A stretch of DNA of 64,000 bases from positions 2,964,563-3,028,562 of the forward strand of contig NC_088873.1 of NCBI RefSeq assembly GCF_032884065.1, given 5' to 3'. Below, one piece after another: positions 1-12,290 of the stretch. Every line of letters starts with the position of its first letter. The stretch's first letter is position 1. The stretch comes from Artemia franciscana (lineage: Eukaryota; Arthropoda; Branchiopoda; Anostraca; Artemiidae). Both the position numbers and the translations under genes were made by a program. The notes below the pieces were generated by a model. The model was not told the origin of the DNA. It saw only the letters and a program-made list of their open reading frames with translations, and did not search any database.

Positions 1-907
<907 letters not shown>

Positions 908-1007
908 NNNNNNNNNNNNNNNNNNNNNNNNNNNNNNNNNNNNNNNNNNNNNNNNNNNNNNNNNNNNNNNNNNNNNNNNNNNNNNNNNNNNNNNNNNNNN
1001 NNNNNNN
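908..1007. other. Scaffold gap, 100 N
   Basis: Exactly 100 N, the usual placeholder for a gap of unknown size. The right edge enters a Helitron remnant (helicase 3' end), so the missing bases probably include the rest of that Helitron. Confidence 0.99.
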
Positions 1008-1379
<372 letters not shown>

Positions 1380-1771
1380 TATTTTTATAATTGTTTAGAA
1401 TATTTGGAAATACTTTTTCAATCAATTCATTTTTGGACGTCACTAAATTACAGAATTCAGCAGGTAGTTGTATGCGTCCTGAAATTGAGTCTACTGGGAG
1501 CTTTCCGTTTCCAATTGCCAGCAATTGATCTGAAAATGTTTGACCAGAGTCATCGTTTTGCAATCGGACACGCATATTTGTAGTTAATTTTAATGTTTTT
1601 ACGTGTGCCCATAAATTAGAATTTTTCAGGTTGATCTAGGTATTATAGGTAATGTTTGCCTAAAATCTCCCGCAAGCAATATTAATGTGCTGCCAAGGGT
1701 TTCGGATTCCTCGCAAATCTTTCAAACATTGATCCAGAGCCTCGAGCGTTTTTTTGTGTGCCATAGTGCAC
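1380..1771 (-). pseudogene. Helitron Pif1-like helicase fragment
   Basis: On the minus strand this encodes the middle of a Helitron helicase: the stretch after the Walker B motif (AHKKSLEALDQ-like), the TTNMRVRLQNDDSGQTFSD region and FCNLVTSKNELIEKVF. It is collinear with 22130-22550 and with the longer relic at 35006-36290. A deletion of about 28 bp near 1630-1640, relative to 22260-22290, breaks the frame. The 3' side is cut by the Helitron ending at 1379, and the 5' side passes directly into the GATC-rich block at 1772. No function is expected. Confidence 0.85.
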
Positions 1772-2990
1772 TTTAGATTGTGCCATTTAGAAAGACATCG
1801 TAACTCAGATCTCTTACTTTAAATCCCGACCGGATCCAAAGTCATTAATGGGGGGGACCGGAAATCTTGGAAAACACCTAAAGCGGAGAGATCTGGATGA
1901 AACTTGGTGAGAAAAAGAAGTCCAAAATACTTGATTGACATAACCGGAATGGATCCGCTCTTGATCTTGTGACATATTTGGGAGTATGGGGGAGAGAGAA
2001 ACCTAAAATCTTGGAAAACGCTTAGAGTGGAGGGATTTGGATGAAACTTGGTTGGAAAAATAAGCAGTAGTCCTAGATACTTGATTGCCATAACCGGAAC
2101 AAGCCGCTCTATTTGGAGGAGTTGAGGGGGAGGGTTAATTCTGGAAAATAAGAAAAAAATGTGGCAATGTTAACTTACAAAGGAGTGATCGTATCTTAAT
2201 GAAATTTTATATTTAGAAGTACCTCGTGACTCAGATCTCTCATTTTAAATCCCTACCGGAGATCTTGGAAAAACGCCTATAGTAGAGAAATCGAGAAGAT
2301 ACTTTGTGGATAAAATAAGCATATGTCGTAGATGTGTGATTGACGTAACCGTACTAGATTCACTCTCTTTGAGAGAGTTAGGGGGTGGGGTTCAGTGCAT
2401 TGGCGAGTTTGGTGCTTCTGGACGTGCTAGGGCGATGGAAATTGGTAGGCGTGTCCGGGAGCTGCACAAATTGACTTGATTAGGTCGTTTTTCTCAATTA
2501 GACAATCGGGAGGGGGGGGGGGTTGAAGGGAGAGGGAAAAGTAGAAAAATGAGGTGTTTATAACTTTCGGGTGTGTGATCGAATCTTAATGAATTTGATA
2601 TTTAGAAGGAACTTGTGACTCAGAGCTCCTATTTTAAATCCCGACCTGCATTAAGCGTCAGATTTTGCTTTTAAATCAATCTATTGATTCTTAGAATTTT
2701 GCTACAGCTCATACCCTATGAGCTCTTGGCTCGTCTGGCCTCTTGACAAGCGCCATATGAGCTCTTATCTCTTGTTATAATTAAGTGCTTCGAAAAGTTA
2801 TAAGAAAACTGCCCCCCCCAAACGGTCAAATTGGGAAAACGACTATTTCTTATTTAATCTGGTCTGGCCCCTGATATGCCTGCCAAATGTCATCGTCCTA
2901 GCTTACCTGGATGTGCCTAATGTAGCAAAACCGGGACCGACAGACCGACAGAATTTGCGATCGCTATATGTCACTTGGTTAATACCAAAT
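1772..2990 (-). repeat. GATC-rich degenerate tandem-repeat block, copy 1
   Basis: Diverged repeats of roughly 260-390 bp share phrases such as CCGACCGGATC, TTTCATCCAGATC, poly-C/G runs and CTCATTTTAAATCCC. The block ends in a conserved module (about 2860-2990) with ACCGGGACCGACAGACCGAC and TCACTTGGTTAATACCAA. Other copies are at 6845-8185, 21029-22129 and 33546-34790. Together with the adjoining helicase fragment it forms an inverted duplicate of 21029-22550. There is no coding capacity, and I do not recognise the family. Confidence 0.7.
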
Positions 2991-3177
2991 CCCACAAAAA
3001 GAGAGTTTTTATAAAACGTATTTACGCTTGCTCGACGGTTTGAAACTCCAAAAGTTTAAACGAAAAATCTTTACAAAATTGAGTTAAGGCTGAATCTGGT
3101 TTGAAGATTTTGATGCATATTCATTAGATGGTGAACCCTTAATTTCTGCAACAAGTACAGTTAACAATGTGTGAAAC
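2991..3177. other. Unassigned sequence
   Basis: AT-rich sequence between the GATC-rich block and an imperfect inverted repeat. I see no feature. Confidence 0.5.
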
Positions 3178-3497
3178 GACAACAAACCGGTTTCTTCGAT
3201 AGTTTTTTCGTTACTTTAGAAGCAAATTTGGGCTATATATTTGCACATTCGGTGGAGGGGTTAAAGCATAGCGGATCTGCGTTTAAAATGGGTTAAGTAA
3301 AATTATTCCACATATTATGAAGTAAGAGTTGTTTTCTGTCTTCAAACTGTCCAAATACTTTACCCCCACCCACCCTCCTTATTTGCAAATATATAGCCCA
3401 AATTATATATATTTCCCATCTATTCTGTCACTTGTCTTTGTCTTGTCTCAAGCAAAGCTAAAAGAAATGAACCAAGAAACCAGTTTGTTTGCTCGAT
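3178..3497. repeat. Imperfect inverted repeat (fold-back)
   Basis: The left arm (about 3178-3270) contains AACAAACCGGTTTCTTC, GGGCTATATATTTGCA and GGTGGAGGGG. The right arm (about 3350-3497) carries the complements TGCAAATATATAGCCC, CCACCCTCC and AAGAAACCAGTTTGTT in reverse order. The arms have mismatches and a roughly 45-bp insertion on the right side, with about 80 bp between them. It could be a decayed fold-back or MITE-like element. No terminal duplication was identified. Confidence 0.5.
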
Positions 3498-3699
3498 CTT
3501 TACATACCGTAAACTTGAGTGAGTGGCCTATAATGTACGAGTCCCAAAATTCCTTCTCCCTACAAAAATAACTCAAACAGAATTCTCAAATTAGGAAAGC
3601 CTTATTTTCCACTAGGGGCATTTTCTGGGGGAGTATTTACTTGCAGAGATCGTATATTTTTTCCGCGGGGGTATTTTCCAGGTGAGTCGGGGAGTATGT

Positions 3700-3983
3700 T
3701 TTGGGATGGTAAATGCTAGGGGGTGGGGGCAAACACCTAAAGCCAGGTGAACGAAGGTTAAGCAAGCAAGGTAAAAGTAGAGTTAGATTAGGAGCAAAGG
3801 ATAAGGATAAAGATCTTCCAGAGCCATTGCTGGCGAATAGGGCGTCGAATCGACGTTTCAGTTGCTGGGTGCATTTACAGGAACAAGTAGCAAGCTTGTC
3901 GCCCAACCTTGCTGCGGCGGGGATCGAACCCTGGGCCCCGTATTGCCAAGCAGAGCACCAATCCACTGTGCTACAACAGGTTA
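3700..3983 (-). mobile_element. tRNA-derived SINE
   Basis: The minus strand has a split Pol III promoter: box A TAGCACAGTGG (3963-3973) and box B GGTTCGATCCC (3920-3930), spaced as in a tRNA. The head is followed by GCCGCAGCAAGG and a tRNA-unrelated body rich in polypyrimidine, ending near 3700. The A and B boxes match the Pol III consensus. No clear 3' tail or target duplication is visible, so the ends are approximate. Only one copy is seen in the window. Confidence 0.75.
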
Positions 3984-3989
3984 TTAGTA

Positions 3990-4600
3990 TCAAAACTTGA
4001 AAATTATTTAATTATTTATTTCTACCAAATTTTTGACTAATGTAGCTCTACTTTTCTTTAACAAACTTGTTTGTGGAAAGTCTTTTAAATTAATTTTTGT
4101 TCGTTTTTTATTGACATTAACTCAAAGAACTTTTTTCCACAACTAAATTTTTCAAAAAAAAAGGTAAACAATCCCATTAAACTAAAAATTAGGAAAAATA
4201 GAATCAAATGATTTACCAAGCACAAAACTAGCAACAATCAGCCTAATCAAATATATGAAACCCAAAACGAACAGAAATTACAATAAATAACCGTGTCAAA
4301 GTCAAAACGAGCAGAAATTAACATGCGTAGAGCTCAAAACCCAATGTAATGTGAGAATGGGGATACTGCCACCTCAGGACCCAAGCATTCCCTACAAACC
4401 TCAGTTTACCCCTCCCCAGCTGAGATTTAGTTTCTTCAAAAAAATCTTGTCAAAACTAAGTTGAGCCTGCATAATTCAAGCATTCAGAAAAATAGGTCAG
4501 TTTTCTTTAGTAAATATTTGCCTTTATGCTGATATATAACCTACTAAAGACACTCTACACCACAAATTCGTTTTTATATTTGTTTTTATATAAATCTACA
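3990..4600. other. AT-rich sequence with a short direct repeat
   Basis: No gene is seen. A 17-bp phrase, AAAACGAACAGAAATTA, occurs at about 4264 and again with one change near 4303. A related phrase in inverse orientation is at about 10725-10760 (TTTCTGTTCGTTTTGAGC), so this is probably a remnant of a dispersed repeat. Confidence 0.45.
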
Positions 4601-4604
4601 TGGT

Positions 4605-5447
4605 GTGCGACTTCTGGGACACCCTGTGTTTCAATGGATATTTTTACACCATCTATAAAAATCAGTCATTTTCAAAATTACTGACAGATGTTTACACTTT
4701 AAACAAATGTTTACACATGTGCTTACATGACAGATGTCATGATGCAACAGACGCTCAGTGTTGTATGTGGTAAATATTTGAAATACACATTAAAATTTCA
4801 TTTAACTATCCATAATTTCTCGGTATAAGCATGCACAAAGATTTGCCGAATAAAATAAAACGACATGTAAAGCACGATCAGTTCATAAGGCAGTATTACC
4901 AATCCGACTGGGCAGAATTGCGAAACTGCTCGTCGGTAATGCCATGGAGTAAATATACAAAAGACGACCCAGTTAAAGAAGTGTCACTCTCCGAAAAAGC
5001 TATTACAAAAGCTATTGAGCAATGTGTCCCATCAAAGACAATTCAAGTCACTTCCTCAGATAAACTATGGTTCAATGCTGCTTGTACAAAGGCGACTAGG
5101 GACAGAAAGAAGACCCATCAGAAATGGCACATGACAAAATCGGATGAGAATCAGATGAGCTAAGAATAAATCTCGCCAAGCTAGAACTGATTATAAACGC
5201 AATTTTGAAATAAAGCTAAAAAACACCCCTGTAAAGCAATGGTGGAGAATTGTCGAAAAAGCCCTACCCTCGTCCAAACTAATTTCAATTCCATCACTTC
5301 ATGTTGAAGGGGTGATGATGCATTCTGGACGGGAAAAGACGGATTCTCTTGCATATACTTTTAAAAAGGTCCCTCAACTTGATGACAAAGTAGTCAACCC
5401 TCCCCTATTCCACAACAAGCAGACACCAAAATCACAGGTATAAACAT
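4605..5447 (+). mobile_element. Non-LTR retrotransposon B, ORF2 fragment
   Basis: An open frame at 4831-5163 encodes the linker between endonuclease and reverse transcriptase of a non-LTR ORF2: SKYTKDDPVK, EKAITKAIEQCVPSKT, KLWFNAACTKATRDRKKTHQ. The reading continues with frameshifts through PVKQWWRIVEKALPSS and SLHVEGVMMHSG to about 5440. The same sequence recurs in inverse orientation at 27290-28361 and 56693-57240, and the matching upstream stretch begins near 4640. It is cut at about 5447 by Helitron sequence. The copy is dead. The clade is uncertain (Jockey/CR1-like). Confidence 0.75.
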
Positions 5448-5461
5448 AACCAGTAGCAAGG

Positions 5462-5797
5462 TTTTTTCACACTAATACAAAAGAAGAAAAAAACTAAAAA
5501 AGGTAAAAACTACAAAAAAAACTAAAAAGAAAAAAAAACTAAAAAAGCTAAAAAACTAAAAAAAACTAAAAAAAGGTAAAAATCTAATAACTAAAAAAAA
5601 ACTGAAAAAAAATAAAAAAAGGCAAAAACTACAAAAAAAATAAAAACTAATAAAAAAACTAAAAAAGCTAAAAACTAAAAAACTAAAAAAAAATAAAAAA
5701 AAAGGTAAAAAACTAAAAAAACTGAAAAAGAAAAAAACTAAAAAAAAGGAAAAACTGAAAAATAAAAGAGAAAAAGAAAACTAAAAAAATATGAATA
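5462..5797 (+). mobile_element. Helitron 5' internal fragment (outer part of a type II composite)
   Basis: It begins inside the subterminal phrase TTTCACACTAATACAAAAG, so the true 5' end is lost, and continues as A-rich AAAAACT arrays. It then meets a second Helitron 5' end at about 5798. This junction is identical to those at about 51630 (+) and 40946 (-), so the piece is the remainder of an outer 5' segment in a composite element. Confidence 0.75.
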
Positions 5798-6820
5798 AAT
5801 ATATATAAAAATAAGTTGTTTGTGGGTTATGTCTGTCTGTCTGTCTGTCGAGTGACGTCGTGTTTGTCCGCATATGACGTCTGAATTATTTCACACTAAT
5901 ACAAAAGAAGAAAAAAAACTAAAAAAGGTAAAAACTACAAAAAAAACTAAAAAGAAAAAAAACTAAAAAAGCTAAAAAACTAAAAAAAATTAAAAAAAGG
6001 TAAAAAACTAAAAACTAAAAAAAACTGAAAAAACTAAAAAAAGGCAAAAACTAAAAAAAAACTAAAAACTAATTAAAAAAACTAAAAAAGCTAAAAAACT
6101 AAAAAAACTAAAAAAACTAAAAAAAGGTAAAAAACAAAAAAAAAACTAAAAACTAAAAAAGAAAAACTAAAAAAAAGGAAAAAACTGAAAAATAAGAGAA
6201 AAAGAAAACTAAAAAATATTAATAAATATAAAAAATATAATATAAATATAATATAAATTAGCATAAAGCACCGAGACACAAATGACGACCGGGACACAGG
6301 GAGTATAAATGACGACCAGGACATAAGTAAAAAAAAAAAAAACTAAAAAAACTAAAAAAAGGCACAGGGGAATATAAATGACGACCGGGACACAAGGAAT
6401 ATAAATGACGCCCGGGACATTCAAAGAGAAATCACAGACTGGAACACCGGGACACAAATGACGACCGGGACACAGGGAATATAAATGACGACCGGGACAC
6501 AGGGACATAACTACAAAGGAGACGCCGGGGTGCACAGGAGGATACATAAATGACGACGACGACACAGGGAATGGTCGATTAGCCATCACCATCAACAAAG
6601 CTCAAGGGCAATCATTAGAATCATAAAGTATAGATCTGAATACGGATTGTTTTCCCATGGACCATTATGTTTTGCATGTTCAAGAGTCGGTAGACCTGAC
6701 AATCTATTTATATGCACAGACAATTTGAAAGCAAAGAATGTTGTATATTCGCAAGTTTTACGTAGTTAAAAACATATATTTATATATATATATATATCTA
6801 TCTATATTCACAGGCTGGAC
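5798..6820 (+). mobile_element. Helitron copy, 3' end missing
   Basis: The 5' end is ATATATAAAAATAAGTTGTT, followed by a GTCT run, GTGACGTCGTG and CATATGACGTC motifs, A-rich arrays, the minisatellite (about 6280-6560), the helicase remnant (about 6574-6769, stop TAA 6767-6769) and a short (AT)n. The copy breaks at about 6820, just after ATTCACAGGCTGG, so the hairpin 3' domain is missing. The GATC-rich block follows. Confidence 0.8.
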
Positions 6821-6844
6821 AGGTAAGTAAGCTGCACAGGCTTA

Positions 6845-8185
6845 CTATTCGTAAGATAAAAATACCCCCATTTTCACGTTTTCCAAGAATTCCGGTTTCC
6901 CCTCCAACTCCCCCCAATGTCACAGGATCTGGTTGGAATTTAAAATTAGAACTTTAAGGCACAAGATCCTTCTAAATCTCAAATTTCATTAAGATCTGGT
7001 CACCCTTTTGTAAGTTAAAAATACCTCAATTTTCAAAATTACCCCCCCCCATTCCACCAAAGAGAGCAGATCCGGTCCGGTTATATCAGTCACGTATCTA
7101 TTCTATTCAGAATAGATACACAGATACACAGAATAGATAGAGTCAAAGGTTTCTATTCTTCCCATCCAGTTTCATCCTGATCTCACCGCTTTAAGTATTT
7201 TCTAAGATTTTCGGTCCCCCCAAACTGACCCAATCACGCTTGATCCGGTTGAGACTTAAAATAAGAGATCTGAGTTACGAGGTCCTTCTAAATATGAAGT
7301 TTAATGAAGATCCGACCAGTCCTTCGTAAGTTAAAAATATATTATATTTTTCAGAATTACCCCCCCCCCCCCAATAGAGCAGATCCGTTCCAATTATGTA
7401 AATCACGTATGTAAGACTTCTGCTTTTTTCCACCAAATTTCATCCCGATCCCTCCAATCTAAGCGTTTTCCATGATTTTAGGCTCCTCCATCCCAAAGTC
7501 ACCAGATCCAGTCAGGATTTGAAATAAGAGCTTTGAGACACGATATCCTTCTAAATATTAAATTTCATTGAGATCCGATCACCCGTTCGCACGTCAAAAA
7601 TACCTCATTTTTTCTAATTTTTCAGAATTAACCCCTCCCCCAACTACCCCAAAGAGAGCGGATCCATTCCGGTTATGTCAATCATGTATTTAGGACTTGT
7701 GCTTATTTTTCCCGCCAAGTTTCATCCCGATCCCTCCACTCTAAGGGTCTCTCCAAGTTTTAGGCTTCCCCATCCCAACTCCCCCCAATGTCACCAGATC
7801 CGGTAAGGTTTAAAATAAGAGCTCTGAGACACGATATCCTTCTAAATATCAAATTTCATTTAGATCTGATCACCCATTCGTAAGTTGAAAATACCTCATT
7901 TTTTCTAATTTTTCAGAAATAACCCCCCCCAACTACCCCAAAGAAAGCGGATCCGTTCCAGTTATGTAAATCTTGTATCTAGGACTTGTGTTTATTTTTC
8001 CCACCAAGTTGGGAAAACAACTATGTCTAATTTAAGCTGGTCCTGCCCCTGATACGCCTGTCAAATTTCATCGTCCTAGCTTACCTGGAAGTGCCTAAAG
8101 TAGCAAAACCGGGACCAACAGACAGACCGAAAGATCGACAGGATTGGCGATTGCTATATGTCACTTGGTTAATACCAAGTGCCAT
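6845..8185 (+). repeat. GATC-rich degenerate tandem-repeat block, copy 2
   Basis: About four diverged units of 260-315 bp; the phrase AGATC(C/T)G(A/G)(T/C)CA followed by TCGTAAGTT-like sequence recurs near 6992, 7307, 7570 and 7861. One unit is interrupted by an AGAATAGATACACAGATACAC duplication near 7090-7140. The block ends with the CCGGGACCAACAGACAGACC module and the hairpin CACTTGGTTAATACCAAGTG at about 8162-8181. It runs without a break into the 5' region of retrotransposon A, as does the inverse copy at 33546. Confidence 0.7.
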
Positions 8186-9930
8186 AAAAACCGAGAGAAA
8201 TTGTGAAAAAATTGTAAAAAAATATTATCTAGAAATCGAGCAATAATTCTTTTATAATCAAATTAGCCTGCCATTACCAGCACAATAGTGGTGCCAAGTA
8301 AAGAGCGATAAAAATTAAATACTTTTTTTTCGTTAGGATACTTTGTATGGAAGAAACTATCGTACGAACTTCAAATGAAACTTATTTGATTTAAAATTAG
8401 AAGTTCTATTACCCTTTTTATGAGTCAAACGTAACTGGAGTGAAACCAGCGCTCTCTCCTGGTCCCTTTTTACTATTCACCCCAAAAAGACATCTGATCA
8501 AAGTTTTAAGATATCTATTTTATTCAAAATAGTCGAAAAGCTCAACAACTATGTCTCTAGGGATAAAAAGAATTTCCATAGTCCTTATAGGAAGGGCTTT
8601 AAGTGATACAAGTGGCTAAATTTTTGAACTGTATATAGGAACCGCTAATAATGTTGCATTGGAGCTCTCAGGGCATGTCGTCGGGTTGCTGAACTAAATC
8701 AAAAGACACCATGTGCATCCAATGTTATAAAAGGAATGTGTATGTGACATCTAGGAAATGCTCAAGTCCATTGAATCTAAACAGTTATGGCATGCTGAGT
8801 GGTATGTTTCACGTAATCACAAGAAAATATGTGAAAATATGTGGTCTTCAAATATGTGGTTTTCGAAGGTCTGAAAACCAAATATTTAAAATAAGTTAAA
8901 TTTAAAGTTAAAACGAAGATTTATCTATCAGAACGAGCAATGATTTTCTATACGTATATACATTTTTTCTCGAAAACGACGCTGTAGTTTTTTTTTATAA
9001 AAATTGGCAGTCTTCCAGTTTCTGGTGTGAAAAAAAAAATGATCTAGACTTGGAAAAATTGGCTAACAGCCTTAACTTCGGAAAAATAAAAAAAATCTCA
9101 TATTTATTTCAATGGTTATATCATTAGCTTTTAGAAGAAAATGCAAAACTTTTGCGCAACGAGAACGATAACCATCAAAATATAATCAAATTACACGAAA
9201 AATTGGAAAATAAAGATACAATGGCCCCATCCTCTCTTAAAAATTGTGGATCGTACTCTAGTGTTGTTAAAGGTCCTGAAACCTTTAGTATTATTCTTGA
9301 GCCAAGCAGTAATGAAGCAAAAGATCATAAAAAAAAGAGAGAACCACCGGCAAAAATAGTGCAAGACATTAGTAAAATAATCAGAGAAGATTCCACCAAA
9401 TTTTCTGCTAAAAATATCAAACATGGGCGAGAAGGCAAAATCATTGTTGAATTTAACTCAAAACAAGATTTAAACAATACTCTTTGTGCTTTCAACAAAA
9501 ATTCAGTAGCACTAAAATATACTTCGAGGGAATTAAAAAAACGCCTGCAAAGAATGCTTGTGAACGGTGCTCCCGTAATCAAAAATAAATCAGAGTGCAA
9601 AGAATTTATAGAACATAGTAACCCAGATATGGGAAAACTTGTTATTGCTGAAGAAACCTTGGAAGTGGTGACTATTATTGAAAAAGGAAAAAGTTGCAGC
9701 GTCGTATTAAAAATGAGTCCAAAAATCAGAGGAGAAATTTTAAAAAGAGGAGGCCTCAATTTTGGATTTCTTCACCTACAATGCGAAGATTACATTAGCC
9801 TTATACGATGCACCAATTGTTGTCTTTTTGGCCGCAAGAAGTCTGAGTGTAAGGGCGATTTAACCTGCTCTTGGTGTATGGGTAATCATGACTATAATGA
9901 ATGTACTAAATCCTTCAGTAGTCGCCCTAT
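8186..9930 (+). mobile_element. Non-LTR retrotransposon A, 5' part (3'-truncated copy)
   Basis: Collinear with the minus-strand element at 31800-33545: an untranslated leader (about 8186-9040), then ORF1. Similarity stops at about 9928 inside the zinc-knuckle region of ORF1, so ORF2 is absent. Retrotransposition normally truncates the 5' side, so loss of the 3' side points to later deletion or recombination. Confidence 0.8.
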
Positions 9931-9952
9931 ACATCAAAAGTTGCAATCCTAA
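9152..9952 (+). pseudogene. Retrotransposon A ORF1 (Gag-like), truncated
   Basis: About 266 codons are open. The N-terminal part is charged and probably coiled (LHEKLENKDT). The middle (KIIVEFNSKQD, LKKRLQRMLVNGAPVI) resembles the RRM-like core of R1/LOA/Jockey-type Gag proteins. The C-terminal CCHC-type zinc knuckles start as CTNCCLFGRKKSEC and CSWCMGNHDYNEC, and are expected to bind RNA. An in-frame TAG at about 9125, before the first ATG, shows the original start was further upstream, since the other copy reads through that position. The last 8 residues after SRP are foreign sequence at the truncation point. Confidence 0.8.
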
Positions 9953-11287
9953 AATATTTCACTTATTTTCGAAAAAGAGAAAAAAAACTAGAAGTACAAT
10001 GAAAATCACACTATCAGATTCAGCTTATCAGAGAACCCTATTGTAGGGTTTTAAGCGCCTATCTGCAAAAATGTGGACTTTCGGATTTTTTTTGGCATAA
10101 GAAAGATCACAGATGCGTGTTTTTTTCTCTTTTGTTGTTTATTTGATATTTTTTTCTTTTTCCCAGGGGTGATTGTATCGACCTAGTGGTCCTAGAATGT
10201 CATGAGAGGGCCCATTTGAATGGAAATTAAAAGTTCTAGTGTCTTTTTTAAATGATGTAATTAAAAACAAGTAGTTTTGACAAAAGTATCACTTTTTGCG
10301 ACAAAACTGTACAAGCTTCATGAATGACGTCAGAATCGTAGGTTGTAACCACATATGAAGTATTGAGTGAATGCAATATTTATGCACGTTTATCTTTCGA
10401 AAAGATAATTTAAGAAATACATAATGGCGCGATATGGTTCATTATAAATGGGGACTACGTAATTTTTATTGGGTATATCTGAGTACATTGGGTACATATT
10501 GGGTATATCTGAGTACATTGGGTACATATTGGGTATATCTGACTATATTGGTTACATAGTAGCTAAAAGTTAAGATAATACAAGCATCTTTTGGAAAGCT
10601 GCTTATCTGGCGTACGGATTCAAATTTAGGATCATTTCAACTTAGGATAGTGACTATCAGCGAAAATAATCAAACTTAAGTCTGAAGAGCAAGTTATTAA
10701 GCAGGAGGGCAGTCCCTTCATATACGGAGTAGTTTCTGTTCGTTTTGAGCTTTAATGTTGCTCCTTCAGGATGGTGACTTCCTATTCTAACTAAGGAAAA
10801 GGCAGAGGCTTTAATCTTTTTGTGATCCTGGTTGCAGCGGTACCTTTCAACCTAGTAATACGGTTTTCAGGGGTAGCTAGCAACCGAACAACCAACTAAA
10901 ATGATGCTAGCAACTAAATTACATAAAAAACGTCTTGATGGGTTAAAATCTGAGAAAATTCGTTAAGAGCCTTAATTTTGATTTTTGTAAAATGACATCA
11001 TTTAGTAAAAATTAGAATGACGTCACCGTACTTTTCAGACTTAAGTGGACAAATCCGAGATTTTCATGTGTTGAGTAGTTTGTAATAAGTTGCTTAAAGA
11101 AAAAAAAAACTAGGAAGTCCAAAAATATTTGCAGGTATTCTGACAAGGGATTATATCAATTCAAAAAAACTTAAAAAATAAAACAAAAAGGTTGAAGCTT
11201 AGTAGAAATTGGACTTGCGTTAATAATAAAATATCTTTAATAGCTTCAGTTTGTGAAGACATTAGATTGAGTAAAGACTAAAAAACT
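9953..11287. other. Long non-coding stretch
   Basis: AT-rich sequence without an open frame of note. Two things stand out: the 30-bp tandem repeat at 10468-10557, and a dispersed-repeat phrase at about 10690-10800 (CATATACGGAGTAG, TTTCTGTTCGTTTTGAGC) related to 4264-4320. Confidence 0.5.
10468..10557. repeat. Minisatellite, three 30-bp units
   Basis: The unit ATTGGGTATATCTGAGTACA followed by TTGGGTACAT starts at 10468, 10498 and 10528. The first two units are identical; the third has a few substitutions (GACTATATTGGTTACAT). Confidence 0.9.
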
Positions 11288-12290
11288 GGTAAGTGCTTAT
11301 CTCTATAATTGTTGTTTTATGTTTCCTTTAAAAAAAAAAAATATTTTAGTTTTCAGTTCAGAATTGCTAAAGTTATTATACAAACTGCAAAAACATTTAT
11401 GATGTGTGGTCAAATATATTAATTATTAAGTTCAAACCAGAAAATACCTGAAAATTTCGAAATCGGTTTTAAATAATCTCTCAGTCCAAAGTTATAACTG
11501 TATCCTAGAACCAAACTGTTTTGGCTCAACACCTAAAGTGCCTATGACTATAACCGTTGTGTTATATTTCAATTGAAAAAAAAACACATTTTTTATTATT
11601 TTGGGTTTTAGTTAAGACTCGCTAAAGCTATTACATAAACTGCAAAAATATTTATGGTGTCTGAGTAATAATATTAATCTTTTAATTCAAAACCAGAAAT
11701 AGTTTGAAATTAGCTTTAAATGATCTTTCTGTTCAAGTTATTATTGTCCCCTGGAATCAAACTATTTTTGGCTTAACTCCTAAAGTGAGAGTCTATATAA
11801 CCAGTGTCTTCTATTTCCATTGAATAAAATTCAAGTATTTTTATTTTAGTTTTCTGTTTAGAATTGCTATGGTATATATTATATAAACTGCAAAAACATT
11901 TATGGTGTGTGAGTAATAATATGAATTTTTTAATTCAAACCAGAAAAATACCTAAAAATTTAGAAATTAGTTTTAAATAATTTTTCAGTTCAATTATATA
12001 ACTGTCTCCTGAAACCAAACTTTTTTGGAGCGAATCTCTATAGCCGTTGTCTCATATTTCCATTAAATTCATGTAGTACGTATCTCTATAACCGTTGTCT
12101 TATATTTCCATTGAAAAAAAAAATCAATTTTTTAAATTTAGTTTTGATTTCAGAATCACTAAAGTTAGTATATAAACTGCAAAATTATTTACGGTGTCCG
12201 AACAATAATATTAATTTTTTAATACAAACCAGAAAACCACCTGACAATTTTGAAAATAGTTTTTTTTTTCTTTGTTTTAAACAGTGCGAC
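11288..12290. repeat. Four degenerate tandem repeats of about 250-290 bp
   Basis: The anchor phrase AAACTGCAAAAACATTTATG and variants recurs at about 11381, 11637, 11884 and 12174. Each unit also carries CTATAACCGTTGT...ATTTCCATTGAA, a TTTTAGTTTT phrase and CAAACCAGAAAATACCT. The last unit includes an extra local duplication of the TATCTCTATAACCGTTGTC segment (about 12030-12105). There is no open frame. The array lies directly upstream of the ankyrin fragment; whether the two belong together is unknown. Confidence 0.75.

Noticed and set aside
1819-2091. Open frames in the GATC-rich blocks (for example GLLLIFPTKFHPNPS)
   Set aside because: Frames are short, broken at different places in the four copies, and proline/phenylalanine-rich because of poly-C and TTTCATCC repeats. 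Repeat origin is more likely than protein coding.
4831-5163. Retrotransposon B frame as a host gene
   Set aside because: Three copies in the window, all broken and linked to reverse transcriptase sequence.
9191-9759. Minus-strand open frames opposite retrotransposon A ORF1 (also 31987-32454 on the plus strand)
   Set aside because: They are shadows of the real ORF1 on the other strand; no motif.
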